DNA of 64,000 nucleotides from Rhizobiales bacterium 32-66-11 (lineage in GTDB: Bacteria; Pseudomonadota; Alphaproteobacteria; Rhizobiales; Xanthobacteraceae): assembly GCA_002304505.1 (NCBI GenBank), contig NCEH01000015.1, positions 1-64,000 of the forward strand. The letters are read 5' to 3'. Positions 1 through 8,550 of the stretch are shown here, piece by piece. Below the pieces are notes generated by a model. The model was not told the DNA's origin and ran no database searches. It saw nothing but the letters and a program-made list of their open reading frames with translations. The stretch's first letter is position 1; the number at the start of each line of letters is the position of its first letter. The position numbers and the translations under genes are program-made.

Positions 1-1689
1 GCGGTGGTCAGCGCGCTGCATGCCAAAGTGATGGCGCGGCTTATCAATGCCGCGGGCCGTGCGGTACTGGCGCCGAGGACGCCCGCCCTGCGGCTTGTCG
101 CCTTGGATGACGAGGGGGCCACCTATAGCTATCTGTGGTGGCGCCGGTTCACCACGGTGGCGGTCTATGGGTATTTCCTTGTGCGCACGGGGTGGATTCT
201 CGGCCTCTCGCAGAGCGCCTTCGTGTTCCTCGGCAACCTGCTGGGCCTGCTGATCGCGGGAATGGCCATCGTGTTCGTGCTTCAGGTGCGCGCCCCGGTG
301 GCGCGGGTCCTGCGGGGCGCGCGCGATGAAACCACCACTTTTCGACGCCTGCGCCGGCATTTGTCCGATTTCTGGCATCTCCTGGCGATCGCTTATGTGG
401 CGGCGATCTATGCCGTGTGGGTGCTGGAGATACCCGGCGGCTTTGCTTATCTCGCCCGTGCCAGCGTGCTTTCCGTCCTCGTGGTCGTGGCGGCGCGCCT
501 CGCGTATCTCGGCCTCGCGCGGGTGCTTGGCACCATATTCAAGCTTTCGGCGGAGACACGCGTCCAGTTTCCCTTGCTGGAGGCGCGCGCCAATCGCTAT
601 CTGCCCTTCCTGCGTCGGGCGGGGCAAATTCTGCTTGCGGCGCTCGTCGCTCTGGTCCTGGTGGAAATCTGGGGGGGCCAACCGTTCGAATGGCTGGGTT
701 CGCTGCGCGGGCAGGCGGTGCTTGGACGGCTGGTATCCATCTCCATCGTGATGCTGGCGGGCCTCGTGGTGTGGGAATTGGGCAGCGTGTTCGCCGAGCG
801 GCTGGCGAACCGCCGTCCCGCCTCGACCCGGCTGAAAACCCTGCTGCCGTTCTTGCAGAATGCGCTGCGGATCGTCCTGCTCACCCTCGTCGGTCTGATC
901 ATCCTGTCGGAGATCGGCGTGAACATCGCGCCGCTCTTGGCCGGCGCCGGTGTGCTGGGCCTGGCCGTCGGCTTCGGTGCGCAGACCCTGGTGAAGGACG
1001 TGATCACCGGCGTGTTCATCCTGATGGAAGACACCATCTCGGTGGGCGATGTGGTGGAGCTCGGCACGCATGGCGGGCTGGTGGAGAAAATCACCATCCG
1101 CACGCTGCATCTGCGCGATTTCGACGGCAATGTTCATTCCATGCCGTTCAGCGAAGTGCAGACGGTGAAGAACATGTCCAAGCAATTCGCCTATGCGGTT
1201 GTGGACGTGCGCGTCGCCTATCGCGAGAGCATCGACGAGGCCCTTGGCGTGATGGCCGAGGTCGCCCAGGACATGGCGACCAAGGGACCGCTGGCGGAAA
1301 GCATCGTCGCGCCCTTCGAGGTCGTCGGGGTGGAAGCGCTGGAGGAATCGGGCGTGTGGCTGCGCGGCCGGTTCAAGACCCGTCCGCTCGGCCAATGGAA
1401 CGTCCGGCGCGAATTCTACCGCCGCATCAAGGGTGCGTTCGACGCCCGCGGGATCGAAATTCCGTTCCCTCACACCACGCTCTATATGGGCGTCGACAAG
1501 AAGGGCAATGCGCCGGCCCTGCATGTGACCCAAGGAGAGATGGAGCCGGCCCGCCCGGCGCCGGCGAAGCGCCGCGCCGCCCTAGAGGAAGCGCGCACGC
1601 CGGGACCGATCATCGAGGAGCATCCCGGCGCCAAGGAGCGCCAGGGAGAGGATGCACTCCTGCCGGCGCTGGAGGAAAATCCGCGCTGA
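1..1689 (+). CDS. MscS-family mechanosensitive channel, 5' end outside window
   Basis: Inner-membrane channel of the MscS superfamily that opens under membrane tension to release solutes in hypo-osmotic shock. The reading frame is open from the first base, so the true start lies upstream; the first in-window candidate is GTG at 4. About 562 codons are visible, with several hydrophobic segments and then the family core: the pore helix LLAGAGVLGLAVGFGAQTLV at about residues 310-330, followed by the beta domain with DTISVGDVVEL and the DFDGNVHSMP turn. The tail after about residue 500 is Pro/Glu/Arg rich and probably disordered. The extra N-terminal membrane segments point to the large YbdG/YbiO-type channels, not the 286-residue MscS. 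It converges on the next gene. The family call is secure; the subtype is inferred. Confidence 0.9.
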   Translation, partial: AVVSALHAKVMARLINAAGRAVLAPRTPALRLVALDDEGATYSYLWWRRFTTVAVYGYFLVRTGWILGLSQSAFVFLGNLLGLLIAGMAIVFVLQVRAPVARVLRGARDETTTFRRLRRHLSDFWHLLAIAYVAAIYAVWVLEIPGGFAYLARASVLSVLVVVAARLAYLGLARVLGTIFKLSAETRVQFPLLEARANRYLPFLRRAGQILLAALVALVLVEIWGGQPFEWLGSLRGQAVLGRLVSISIVMLAGLVVWELGSVFAERLANRRPASTRLKTLLPFLQNALRIVLLTLVGLIILSEIGVNIAPLLAGAGVLGLAVGFGAQTLVKDVITGVFILMEDTISVGDVVELGTHGGLVEKITIRTLHLRDFDGNVHSMPFSEVQTVKNMSKQFAYAVVDVRVAYRESIDEALGVMAEVAQDMATKGPLAESIVAPFEVVGVEALEESGVWLRGRFKTRPLGQWNVRREFYRRIKGAFDARGIEIPFPHTTLYMGVDKKGNAPALHVTQGEMEPARPAPAKRRAALEEARTPGPIIEEHPGAKERQGEDALLPALEENPR

Positions 1690-1698
1690 GACAGGGTC

Positions 1699-1728
1699 CC
1701 CCGGCCGCGATGCGTTTCGCAGCCGGGG
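1699..1728. terminator. Bidirectional hairpin between convergent genes
   Basis: CCCCGGC at 1699-1705 pairs with GCCGGGG at 1722-1728, and GCGA/TCGC extend the stem inside one mismatch, leaving a six-base loop. It lies in the 50 bp between the convergent MscS and glutamate-synthase-like genes. There is no strong T tract on either side, so termination is inferred from position and stem strength. Confidence 0.55.
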
Positions 1729-1739
1729 AGAGAAGGACC

Positions 1740-3392
1740 TCACGCCGCGCGGCGCGGTCCCACGGTGGTGCGAGGCGCGAAGCTGTCGGCATCGGCCGCC
1801 CGCCATTCGGCGGCATAGGGCGTGTCTTCCGGCGCCTCGTTGAGCACGCCGGTGGAGAGGAAGGGATAGAGCCGGTCGAGCGGCTGCACCTGCACCGGGG
1901 TGACGCGGTGCCAGATATGGTGCGGCAGCAGTTCGTTCGGATGATTGAGGCCGGCGGCGGCGACCAGGTCGGCGAGCGCCTCCACCGTGTGATGCTGGAA
2001 GCGCGCGACGCGCTGCGCCTTCTCCTCCACCACGAGGCCGCGCTGGAGGTGGGGATCATTGGTGGTGATGCCGGTGGGGCATTGGCCGGTGTGGCAGCGC
2101 ATGGACATGACGCAGCCGAGCGAGAACATGAAGGCGCGGGCGGCGTTGCACCAGTCGGCGCCCACCGCCATGTTGGCCGCCATGCCGAAGCCGGAGGTGA
2201 CCTTGCCGGCGGCGGCGAGCCGCACCTGGTCGCGCAGCCCGGTGCCCACCAAAGCGTTGCGCATGAGGATCAGCCCCTCGCGCAGCGGCATGCCCATATG
2301 GTCCGCGAGCTCCTGCGGCGCCGCGCCGGTGCCGCCCTCCGAGCCGTCCACCACCACGAAGTCGGGCACGATGCCGGTCTTCAGCATGGCCTTGGCGATG
2401 GCGAAGGTTTCGCTCGGATGGCCGACGCACAGCTTGATGCCCACCGGCTTGCCGCCGGAGAGCTCGCGCAATTGGGCGACGAATTCCATCATCTGCGCCG
2501 GGGTGGAGAAAGCCGGATGGCGCGAGGGCGAGATGCAATCCTCGCCGAGCGGGATGCCGCGGATCTCCGCGATTTCCGGCGTCACCTTGGCGGCCGGCAG
2601 CACGCCACCGTGGCCGGGCTTCGCGCCCTGGGAGAGCTTGATCTCCACCATCTTCACCTGCGGGTCGGCGGCCTTCTCGGCGAATCGCTCGGGGCAGAAG
2701 GAGCCATCGCGGTTGCGGCAGCCGAAATAGCCGGAGCCCAGTTCCCACACGATGTCGCCGCCGTGGATGCGGTGATAGGGGGAAAGCCCGCCCTCGCCGG
2801 TGTCGTGATAGAAGCCGCCCCGCTTGGCGCCGAGATTGAGTGCCTCGATGGCATTGTGGCCGAGCGAGCCGAAGCTCATGGCGGAAATGTTCAACGTCGC
2901 GGCGGCATAGGGCTTGGTGCAATCCTTGCCGCCCACCTGCACGCGGAACGGCTCTTTCGCCACCGGCGTCGGCGCCAGCGAATGGGTCATCCATTCATAT
3001 TGCGGGGCCTGGGTGTCGATCTCGGTGCCGAAGGGCTGGCGATCTTCCTCGCCCTTTGCGCGCGCATAGACGAGGCTGCGCACGTTTCGATTGTAGGGAT
3101 GCCCCTCCAGATCGTCCTCGACGATATATTGCCGCAGATAGGGGCGCAGCGCCTCGAAGATCCAGCGCACGCTGCCGATGACGGGATAATTGCGCAGCAG
3201 CGAATGATGCGGCTGCATCACGTCGAACACGCCCACCAGCACCATCGGAAACAGCACGCAGAATACGAACAGCCATGCCGGGTGCGTGGTGAAGGATAAA
3301 ATCAGGCTCAGCAGAGCGAGGCCGGAAACCAGCCCGAACAGGCTGTAGCGGCGCATGAGCATCATGGTGCTTGGTTCGATGGCGCCCGGCAT
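1740..3392 (-). CDS. FMN-binding glutamate synthase family protein
   Basis: About 550 residues resembling the FMN/Fe-S synthase domain of the glutamate synthase large subunit, without the amidotransferase domain. The N-terminus carries two hydrophobic segments (RRYSLFGLVSGLALLSLI and WLFVFCVLFPMVLVGVF), as in the membrane-anchored members. The barrel shows LNISAMSFGSLG, GGFYHDTGEGGLSPYH, KPGHGGVLPAAKVT, VVVDGSEGGTGAAP and the Cys-rich CVMSMRCHTGQCPTGI that would hold a 3Fe-4S cluster. ATG at 3392 is chosen because GGGGGAG lies 5-11 bases upstream; ATGs at 3365 and 3362 are alternatives. The physiological substrate of these stand-alone proteins is not established. A hairpin covers the ribosome site, and a TIM-barrel gene lies 76 bp upstream on the same strand. 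Confidence 0.88.
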   Translation of the reverse strand: MPGAIEPSTMMLMRRYSLFGLVSGLALLSLILSFTTHPAWLFVFCVLFPMVLVGVFDVMQPHHSLLRNYPVIGSVRWIFEALRPYLRQYIVEDDLEGHPYNRNVRSLVYARAKGEEDRQPFGTEIDTQAPQYEWMTHSLAPTPVAKEPFRVQVGGKDCTKPYAAATLNISAMSFGSLGHNAIEALNLGAKRGGFYHDTGEGGLSPYHRIHGGDIVWELGSGYFGCRNRDGSFCPERFAEKAADPQVKMVEIKLSQGAKPGHGGVLPAAKVTPEIAEIRGIPLGEDCISPSRHPAFSTPAQMMEFVAQLRELSGGKPVGIKLCVGHPSETFAIAKAMLKTGIVPDFVVVDGSEGGTGAAPQELADHMGMPLREGLILMRNALVGTGLRDQVRLAAAGKVTSGFGMAANMAVGADWCNAARAFMFSLGCVMSMRCHTGQCPTGITTNDPHLQRGLVVEEKAQRVARFQHHTVEALADLVAAAGLNHPNELLPHHIWHRVTPVQVQPLDRLYPFLSTGVLNEAPEDTPYAAEWRAADADSFAPRTTVGPRRAA

Positions 3393-3398
3393 GAATCT

Positions 3399-3421
3399 CC
3401 CCCGATCATCTTGTCGGGGGA
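3399..3421 (-). promoter_or_regulatory. Hairpin sequestering the ribosome-binding site
   Basis: CCCCCGA and TCGGGGG form a seven-base-pair stem with a loop of about eight bases. On the minus strand the 3' arm contains the GGGGGAG Shine-Dalgarno of the glutamate-synthase-like gene, whose ATG is at 3392. In the transcript the stem would hide that site. It could act as an intercistronic attenuator or translational control; no ligand-binding motif is visible. Confidence 0.5.
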
Positions 3422-3468
3422 ACCTAAGCCGTTGCGGCGCGCGGCACAATGAAGCTTCCTGGCCTGCC

Positions 3469-4398
3469 TCAGACGAGGATGGTGGGCGCCGTTGCGGCGA
3501 ACCGCTGGGACAAGGCGCGAACGGTGTCGATCTGCGCCGGCAATTCGCTCCAATAGCGCCGATGCAGCTCCAGATTGACGATGGCGCCGGCATCGAAGGT
3601 GCAGCGCGCGGCCAGCTCCTCCCAGGGAATGGAGCCCCAGCCCACCGGCAGATGCAGGTCGCCTTCCCCGAGCGCGAGCCGCTCGGCCTCGTCGATGGTC
3701 CAGCTTTCCAGCGGCCGGCCATAGCTGTCGTGCACATGCACGTGCCGGGCGAAGGGCGCGAGGACCGCGACCTCATTGATCAGATCCAGGCCGGCGTCGG
3801 TGCAGCGCAGGAAGGCATGGCTCACGTCCAGCGTGGCCCGCACGAAGGGATGGCCGATGGCGTCGATTTCCTCGGCGAGCCGGGAGGGCACCGCGGTTTC
3901 CCGCATGGCCTCGAAGCGGAAGACGTTTTCCACGCACAAGGTGACATTGGCTTCGGCCGCCCGGTCGCCGGCCTGCGCGAGCGCCTCGCGCTGGCGGGAA
4001 TAGGCGACGCGGATGTGATCGTCGGGATCGCGCACGCAGCCCGCGTGCAGCACCAGATTGACCGCCTTCAGGGCCCCGGCGACGGAAATCGCCGCATCCA
4101 GGAGCGCCTGGTGACGGGCGAGGCGCGGCCCCTTCTCCATCAGATTGACCGCCAGCGGGCCGTGCACGGTGTAGCCGAACGGCCGTCCGGCGGTGGCATC
4201 CACCAGCCGGGCGAGCCGGTCCTCGAGGACCTTGCAGTCGGCCATCAGGGTCCAGGCGAAAATCGGCAGCTCGACGAAATCGACGCCGAGGCGCTCGGCT
4301 TCGTCAAGCTTGGGGCCAAGGTCGTCAAAGTCGGGCGATGTGGCGCGGATGGAATAGCCGATGCCTCGGACGCCGGGAGGAAGCGCGCGCGTGTTCAT
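3469..4398 (-). CDS. Sugar phosphate isomerase/epimerase-like TIM barrel
   Basis: A 309-residue protein of the xylose isomerase-like TIM-barrel superfamily (AP_endonuc_2 type). Barrel strands with acidic and histidine metal ligands are readable: VDFVELPIF, GYTVHGPLAVN, NLVLHAGC, LCVENVFRFE, RATLDVSHAF, ARHVHVHDSYG and VNLELH. This pattern fits a divalent-metal enzyme acting on a sugar or sugar phosphate, but the substrate cannot be told from sequence. ATG at 4398 is preceded by a weak ACGGGGAC site; the frame runs about 30 codons further without homologous-looking sequence. It reads toward the glutamate-synthase-like gene on the same strand and may share its transcript. No promoter was recognised in the 260 bp upstream. 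Confidence 0.75.
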   Translation of the reverse strand: MNTRALPPGVRGIGYSIRATSPDFDDLGPKLDEAERLGVDFVELPIFAWTLMADCKVLEDRLARLVDATAGRPFGYTVHGPLAVNLMEKGPRLARHQALLDAAISVAGALKAVNLVLHAGCVRDPDDHIRVAYSRQREALAQAGDRAAEANVTLCVENVFRFEAMRETAVPSRLAEEIDAIGHPFVRATLDVSHAFLRCTDAGLDLINEVAVLAPFARHVHVHDSYGRPLESWTIDEAERLALGEGDLHLPVGWGSIPWEELAARCTFDAGAIVNLELHRRYWSELPAQIDTVRALSQRFAATAPTILV

Positions 4399-4658
4399 CT
4401 GTCCGTCCCCGTAAGTGTTGCCGGCGTCCGTAGCGTAAACCACCTTGGCCTCAGCCGATGGGCGCACAATAGAACCGGACGCGCCCCGCCGCATCTTGTT
4501 TTTTGCGGCGCATCAAAGTGCCGGAGCGTGCTGCCTGTAATGACGGCGGAATGCGGCTAAGAGCCTGTTCGGCAGGTCCCGGTGCGCCGTACATAGGCTA
4601 AGTCTTTAGCTCATTGCCGTTTCAGCGCAAAATCGCCGCGTGCCGGGGCTGAACTGCG

Positions 4659-5039
4659 TCATCCGGCCGCCTGCCGCATGAGGGCGCGCACGTCCTGCGC
4701 CAGGTGGATGGCGTCAAACGGCTTGGCGATCACGCCGATGGCGCCCAGCGTCATGAAGTGGGCGATCTCATGGGCCTGGGTCCGCGCGGTTACGAAGGCG
4801 ACGGCGGCGGGGGGCGCCAGCTGGCGTTGCTGGAGCTGCCTCAGGGTGGTGGGCCCGTCCATGGACGGCATCATCACGTCCAGCAGGATGAGATCGAAGG
4901 ATTTCTCGCCCGCGAGGGCAAGCGCCGCGGCCCCGGACGGTGCCGTATCGACGCCGATCTGTGGGTCCAGGCCGAGCGCGAGCGTCACAATCTCCCGGAT
5001 GTCGGGCTCATCGTCCACATAGAGGATATGCAGCCTCAC
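4659..5039 (-). CDS. Single-domain response regulator
   Basis: A 126-residue stand-alone receiver domain. The phosphoacceptor is Asp54 in LILLDVMMP, the acidic pair is Asp9/Asp10 in YVDDEP, the switch Thr is in FVTAR and the conserved Lys is Lys106 in IAKPFD. There is no output domain, so it should act by protein contact or as a phosphotransfer intermediate. The GTG start at 5039 overlaps the stop of the sensor kinase gene as GTGA, and GGGGGG lies about nine bases upstream. This coupling makes it the likely partner of that kinase, whose own first receiver lacks the phosphorylatable Asp. Confidence 0.9.
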   Translation of the reverse strand: MRLHILYVDDEPDIREIVTLALGLDPQIGVDTAPSGAAALALAGEKSFDLILLDVMMPSMDGPTTLRQLQQRQLAPPAAVAFVTARTQAHEIAHFMTLGAIGVIAKPFDAIHLAQDVRALMRQAAG

Positions 5040-7534
5040 GTGCTTTGTCCCCCCTGGCCGGCCGGGGTGTCGGAGACATGGTCGATCACCACATCGAGCA
5101 TCGCCGGCAGCGCGCCCGTCTCGCCCTGGAACATCTGGTCCAGCCGCCGCGCCATCAGCGGATCGTGGCTGCGCGGCGAGAGCATCGCAAGCGGCAGATG
5201 GTTTTCGGCGCAGAAGCGGCACAGCGCGCACAGATGGTCCAGCGACAGATCGAACGGCCACATGTCGACGATCACCAGGCGGCAATCGCGCTGTGCCAGA
5301 ATGGCATTGGCATCGTCCAGGCTGGCGGCGGGGATGACTTCCACGAGGTCCCGCAGGGCTTGCGCGACGGCGCGGCGTGACTCATTGCCCTGGGAGAGGT
5401 GCAGCACGCAGCCGGTACGCGCCAGCACGGCGCTGCGGGAAATCAGGGCGATCAGGCGCTCGCGCTCGGGGGGAATGTCGAACCAGTCGGCGATCTCGAC
5501 CACCGGGCCGCTGCCGCTGCGCGAAAGCAGAATCAAGGGCGTGGTCCGCGTGCGCTCGGAACGGCGCAGGGAGCGGATCAGGGCGATGCCGTCGGAATCG
5601 CGCAGCCGCAGCGCCAGCAGGATGACCGTATAGGGCTGCAGCGCGGCGTATCCCTCCGCTTTCGCGGCGGTGTCGGCGCATTCCACCACGATGCCGTGGC
5701 CGTTGAGCGTGGCCGTGATGCTGTCCGTCTGCGCGTCATCGCCGCTGACCAGCAGCACATGGGCGGCGGAGGGGCCGCCCTCGGGCGGCGGCACCGGCAG
5801 GCGGGCGGGCAGGTCGACCATGAAGGTCGTCCCGAGCCCCTCATGGGTCTCGAAGGAGACCCGGCCCGCATGGCGCTCGACGATATCCTTCACGATGGCG
5901 AGCCCCAGCCCGGTGCCGCCGCGCTGGCGCGCGTCCGAATTGTCGGCCTGGGCGAAGCGGGTGAACATATTGGCCCGGAACGCCTTGGGAATGCCCGCGC
6001 CATGGTCCTGCACGCAGGCGCGCACGATCTCGCCGCGCCGCTCCACCCTGAGGCGGACGACGCCGTCCACGGGCGAGAATTTGACCGCGTTGGATATCAG
6101 ATTGGTCAAGACCTGGATCAGGCGGTCGTGGTCGCCGACCACCGTGGAATCCCCCTCCTCGATGTCGAGGGCAAGGCGGACCCGGTGCTCGTCGGCATAA
6201 GCGGTGTTCTGCTCGATGGCTTCGCGCGCCACCTGCGCCACCGAAACCGGCGCGCGGGCGAAGGCGACCGAGGCCGACTGCATCTTCTCGATGTCGAGAA
6301 TATCGTTGATCAGGCGCACCAGCCGGCGGCTGTTCTGGTGGGCGATGCCGACCAGCCGCTTGGCGGCGTCGGGCAGCGGCCCCGCCGCGCCCGCATCCAG
6401 TAGGCCCAGGGAGCCGGCGATGGAGGTGAGGGGGGTGCGCAATTCGTGGCTGACGGTGGAGACGAAGTCATTCTTCATGATTTCGGCGCGCTTGCGCTCG
6501 CTGACGTCGTGCAGGATCGCGACCAGGCGATTGCCGTCGCTCTCGCGCATCTGGCCCACGGCCACGTCGATGGGAAAGGTCGTGCCGTTCTTGCGCCGGC
6601 CGGTCAGTTCCTGGGCATGGCCCCCTTCGAGCGCGAAATTCTCCAGCCGGTGGAGAAGATCGGCTTCGCTGCGCCCCTCGCCGAGCACGAACAGCAGCCC
6701 GAGATGGCGCCCCGTCAATTCCTCCGGCGACCAGCCGAACATCCGGATCGTCACTGGATTCGCGGTCTCGATGATGCCCTTGCTGGTGATCACCACGATC
6801 GCATCCATGGCGCTGGCGAGGATGGCGCGGTGGCGTGCCAGCGTATCGGCCAGCGCCAGCTCGGCGCGCCGGCGCCCGACCAGATGGGCGATCATCACCA
6901 GGCTGGACCCGCCCACCACGGTGATGGCGGCCGCCAGCAGCAGGAGCAGCGTGCGCTTGGTGCGTTGCCCGGCGATGCGCACTTCATAGGTCTTGCGCTC
7001 GATCGCCTCCACCTCGGCATTGCGCACCTGTTCCACCACCTGGCGGATCCGGTCCATGAGCGCCTTGCCACGCCGGGTCTCCATGACATTGGAGGCGGCG
7101 AGGGCGCCGGCGGCATTGCGGGTTTCCACCATGTCGGAAAGCAGCCGCATTTCCTGATCGGAATAACGCGCCAGCTCGCTGAGCGAGATCGCGTGCTGCG
7201 GGCGCTCGGCCGACAATTGGGAGAGCGCGTCAATCTCCTTGCGGATATCGGCGCGCACCTGGTCCAGGGGCGCGAGGAACTCGTCGCGGCCGGTCACCAC
7301 ATAGCCGAGTCCGCCGGCTTCCGCGGTCAGCAATTTCTCATAGATGCGCTGCAACTGGGCGCGCAGGGCGGTGGAATAGAGCAGGTCCTCCCGCATATGG
7401 TTGCCGGTGGCGAATTCGCGGAAGCTTGCGATGCCCACCGCCATGACGATGGCGACCGAGAGCATGGCGCCGATCAGCCCGATGATCGTCACGGAGCGGA
7501 TGGAGCGCCGATAGGCGCTGCCCTTGTCGCTCAT
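5036..7534 (-). CDS. Hybrid sensor histidine kinase with CHASE3 and PAS domains
   Basis: An 832-residue membrane sensor kinase. Membrane helices at about residues 15-36 and 195-218 flank a periplasmic CHASE3-like helical domain. A PAS domain follows (about 235-345), then HisKA with His363 in VSHELRTPL and an intact HATPase (N-box LTNLISNAVKFSP, G boxes DHGAGIP and GGTGLGLAI). Two receiver-like modules end the protein. In the first (about 592-700) the phosphoacceptor position reads VILLALRLRD, with Ala641 in place of Asp. The second (about 708-825) has a candidate Asp757 but lost the N-terminal acidic pair. ATG at 7534 lies inside a 23-bp tandem duplication. The single-domain regulator encoded next is the likely phosphate acceptor; the signal is unknown. 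Confidence 0.88.
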   Translation of the reverse strand: MSDKGSAYRRSIRSVTIIGLIGAMLSVAIVMAVGIASFREFATGNHMREDLLYSTALRAQLQRIYEKLLTAEAGGLGYVVTGRDEFLAPLDQVRADIRKEIDALSQLSAERPQHAISLSELARYSDQEMRLLSDMVETRNAAGALAASNVMETRRGKALMDRIRQVVEQVRNAEVEAIERKTYEVRIAGQRTKRTLLLLLAAAITVVGGSSLVMIAHLVGRRRAELALADTLARHRAILASAMDAIVVITSKGIIETANPVTIRMFGWSPEELTGRHLGLLFVLGEGRSEADLLHRLENFALEGGHAQELTGRRKNGTTFPIDVAVGQMRESDGNRLVAILHDVSERKRAEIMKNDFVSTVSHELRTPLTSIAGSLGLLDAGAAGPLPDAAKRLVGIAHQNSRRLVRLINDILDIEKMQSASVAFARAPVSVAQVAREAIEQNTAYADEHRVRLALDIEEGDSTVVGDHDRLIQVLTNLISNAVKFSPVDGVVRLRVERRGEIVRACVQDHGAGIPKAFRANMFTRFAQADNSDARQRGGTGLGLAIVKDIVERHAGRVSFETHEGLGTTFMVDLPARLPVPPPEGGPSAAHVLLVSGDDAQTDSITATLNGHGIVVECADTAAKAEGYAALQPYTVILLALRLRDSDGIALIRSLRRSERTRTTPLILLSRSGSGPVVEIADWFDIPPERERLIALISRSAVLARTGCVLHLSQGNESRRAVAQALRDLVEVIPAASLDDANAILAQRDCRLVIVDMWPFDLSLDHLCALCRFCAENHLPLAMLSPRSHDPLMARRLDQMFQGETGALPAMLDVVIDHVSDTPAGQGGQST

Positions 7535-7572
7535 GGGCGCGATCCGCTGTCGCTCATGGGCGCGATCCGCCG
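7527..7572. repeat. 23-bp tandem duplication over the kinase start codon
   Basis: Two perfect copies of a 23-base unit (7527-7549 and 7550-7572) lie head to tail. Each holds the complement of an ATG followed by SDS codons. Since 23 is not a multiple of three, the upstream ATG is out of frame with the kinase. The duplication may affect initiation or arise from replication slippage. Confidence 0.85.
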
Positions 7573-7854
7573 TGCCTTGGTCCCGGGGATGCCTCGGCCG
7601 ATGGGGCGCGGTCCGACACGCGTGCGCCGCCTTCAGCCGCCTTCGCCGGCGCGTGCCTGGCGCGAACCTGCATCCCGAGCCCCATCTCCCGCGGCGCGTG
7701 CCGACGTGGCGCGAAGCGTTGTCCATCGCTCCGCCGGACGCAAGGGCGCAGGGGGAGAAATTTGGGGGTTCAAGAGACTTAGGGCGTTCTGGACAGGTGG
7801 CGGTCTCGGCAGCCGTGCCGATTGCGGGCGAGGAACGCCGCCGCAGGGGCAGGA
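7573..7854. other. Region without recognised gene
   Basis: Between the kinase start and the end of the amidotransferase pseudogene. It must hold the kinase promoter on the minus strand, but I recognise no sigma motif, convincing hairpin or small ORF. Confidence 0.4.
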
Positions 7855-8498
7855 CTACCGGCTCTTCTCCGGCATGGTCAAGCCGAGCCAGCTGTCGAGG
7901 AAGCAGTCGAGCCAGTGGCATACGGCGGGATCATAGCGGCTCCAGCCGGCGAGATGGGCTTCGCCCGGCTGGGCGCCCGGCTTGGTGAGGTGATGCGCGC
8001 CGCGCGTCGCCCAGCGGCACATCATGTCCTGGGTGACCTCCGGGTGAAACTGGAGTCCGAAGGCATTCGCCCCATGGCGGAACGCCTGGTTCGGAAAGGT
8101 CTCGCCCTGGGCCAGCAGCTCGCTGCCGCGCGGCAGGTCGAACCCTTCCGAGTGCCAGTGATAGACATGGCTCGGCCAGGGCAGCAGGTCGCGTCCTGGT
8201 GCGAGACCTTCGCGCCCAGCTGCACCGCCATGATCTGCGCCCCGAGGCAGATGCCGAGGAGCGGCATATCTGCGGCCATGGCCTTGCCGACGAAGTTAAT
8301 TTCGTCGCGCATCCAGGGCAGGGGATCGTTGACGCTCATGGGGCCGCCGAACACCACCACGCCGGCATGGTCGTCGAGATGGGCCGGCAGCGCCTCGCCG
8401 AGGGCGGGGCGACGGATATCGAGCGCATAGCCACGCTGCTCCAGCCGTTCGCCGATGCGTCCGGGCCGCGAATGGGCCTGATGGAGAATAACCAGCAT
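7855..8498 (-). pseudogene. Class I glutamine amidotransferase (GMP synthase-like), deleted and frameshifted
   Basis: The first part reads as a class I glutamine amidotransferase from MLVILHQAHSRPGR to LGICLGAQIMAVQLGAKVS, including the nucleophile Cys of GICLGAQ. At about 8200-8205 the frame breaks. A +1 frame then continues the family sequence: APGRDLLPWPSHVYHWHSEGFDLP, LQFHPEV with the catalytic His and Glu, to a stop at 7855. The family segment of roughly 17 residues (EIGYYP region) that should join the halves is missing, so a deletion of about 50 bases not divisible by three fits. The product would lose the catalytic His-Glu. Start ATG at 8498 has AGGGCGG just upstream. The gene follows the TerB gene on the same strand. 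Confidence 0.8.
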
Positions 8499-8550
8499 CC
8501 GCCCTGATTCCAGGGCTTGCGGGCCGGTGTCGATCTCCGGGCTGTCCTCG

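Noticed and set aside
417-3299. Very long plus-strand open frame (960 codons) opposite the glutamate-synthase-like gene
   Set aside because: It is GC-driven antisense: it overlaps two genes with strong family motifs and has no recognisable domain.
3420-3438. GGAAC followed by CGTT near 3420
   Set aside because: The spacing is only about six bases, so it is not an EcfG promoter.
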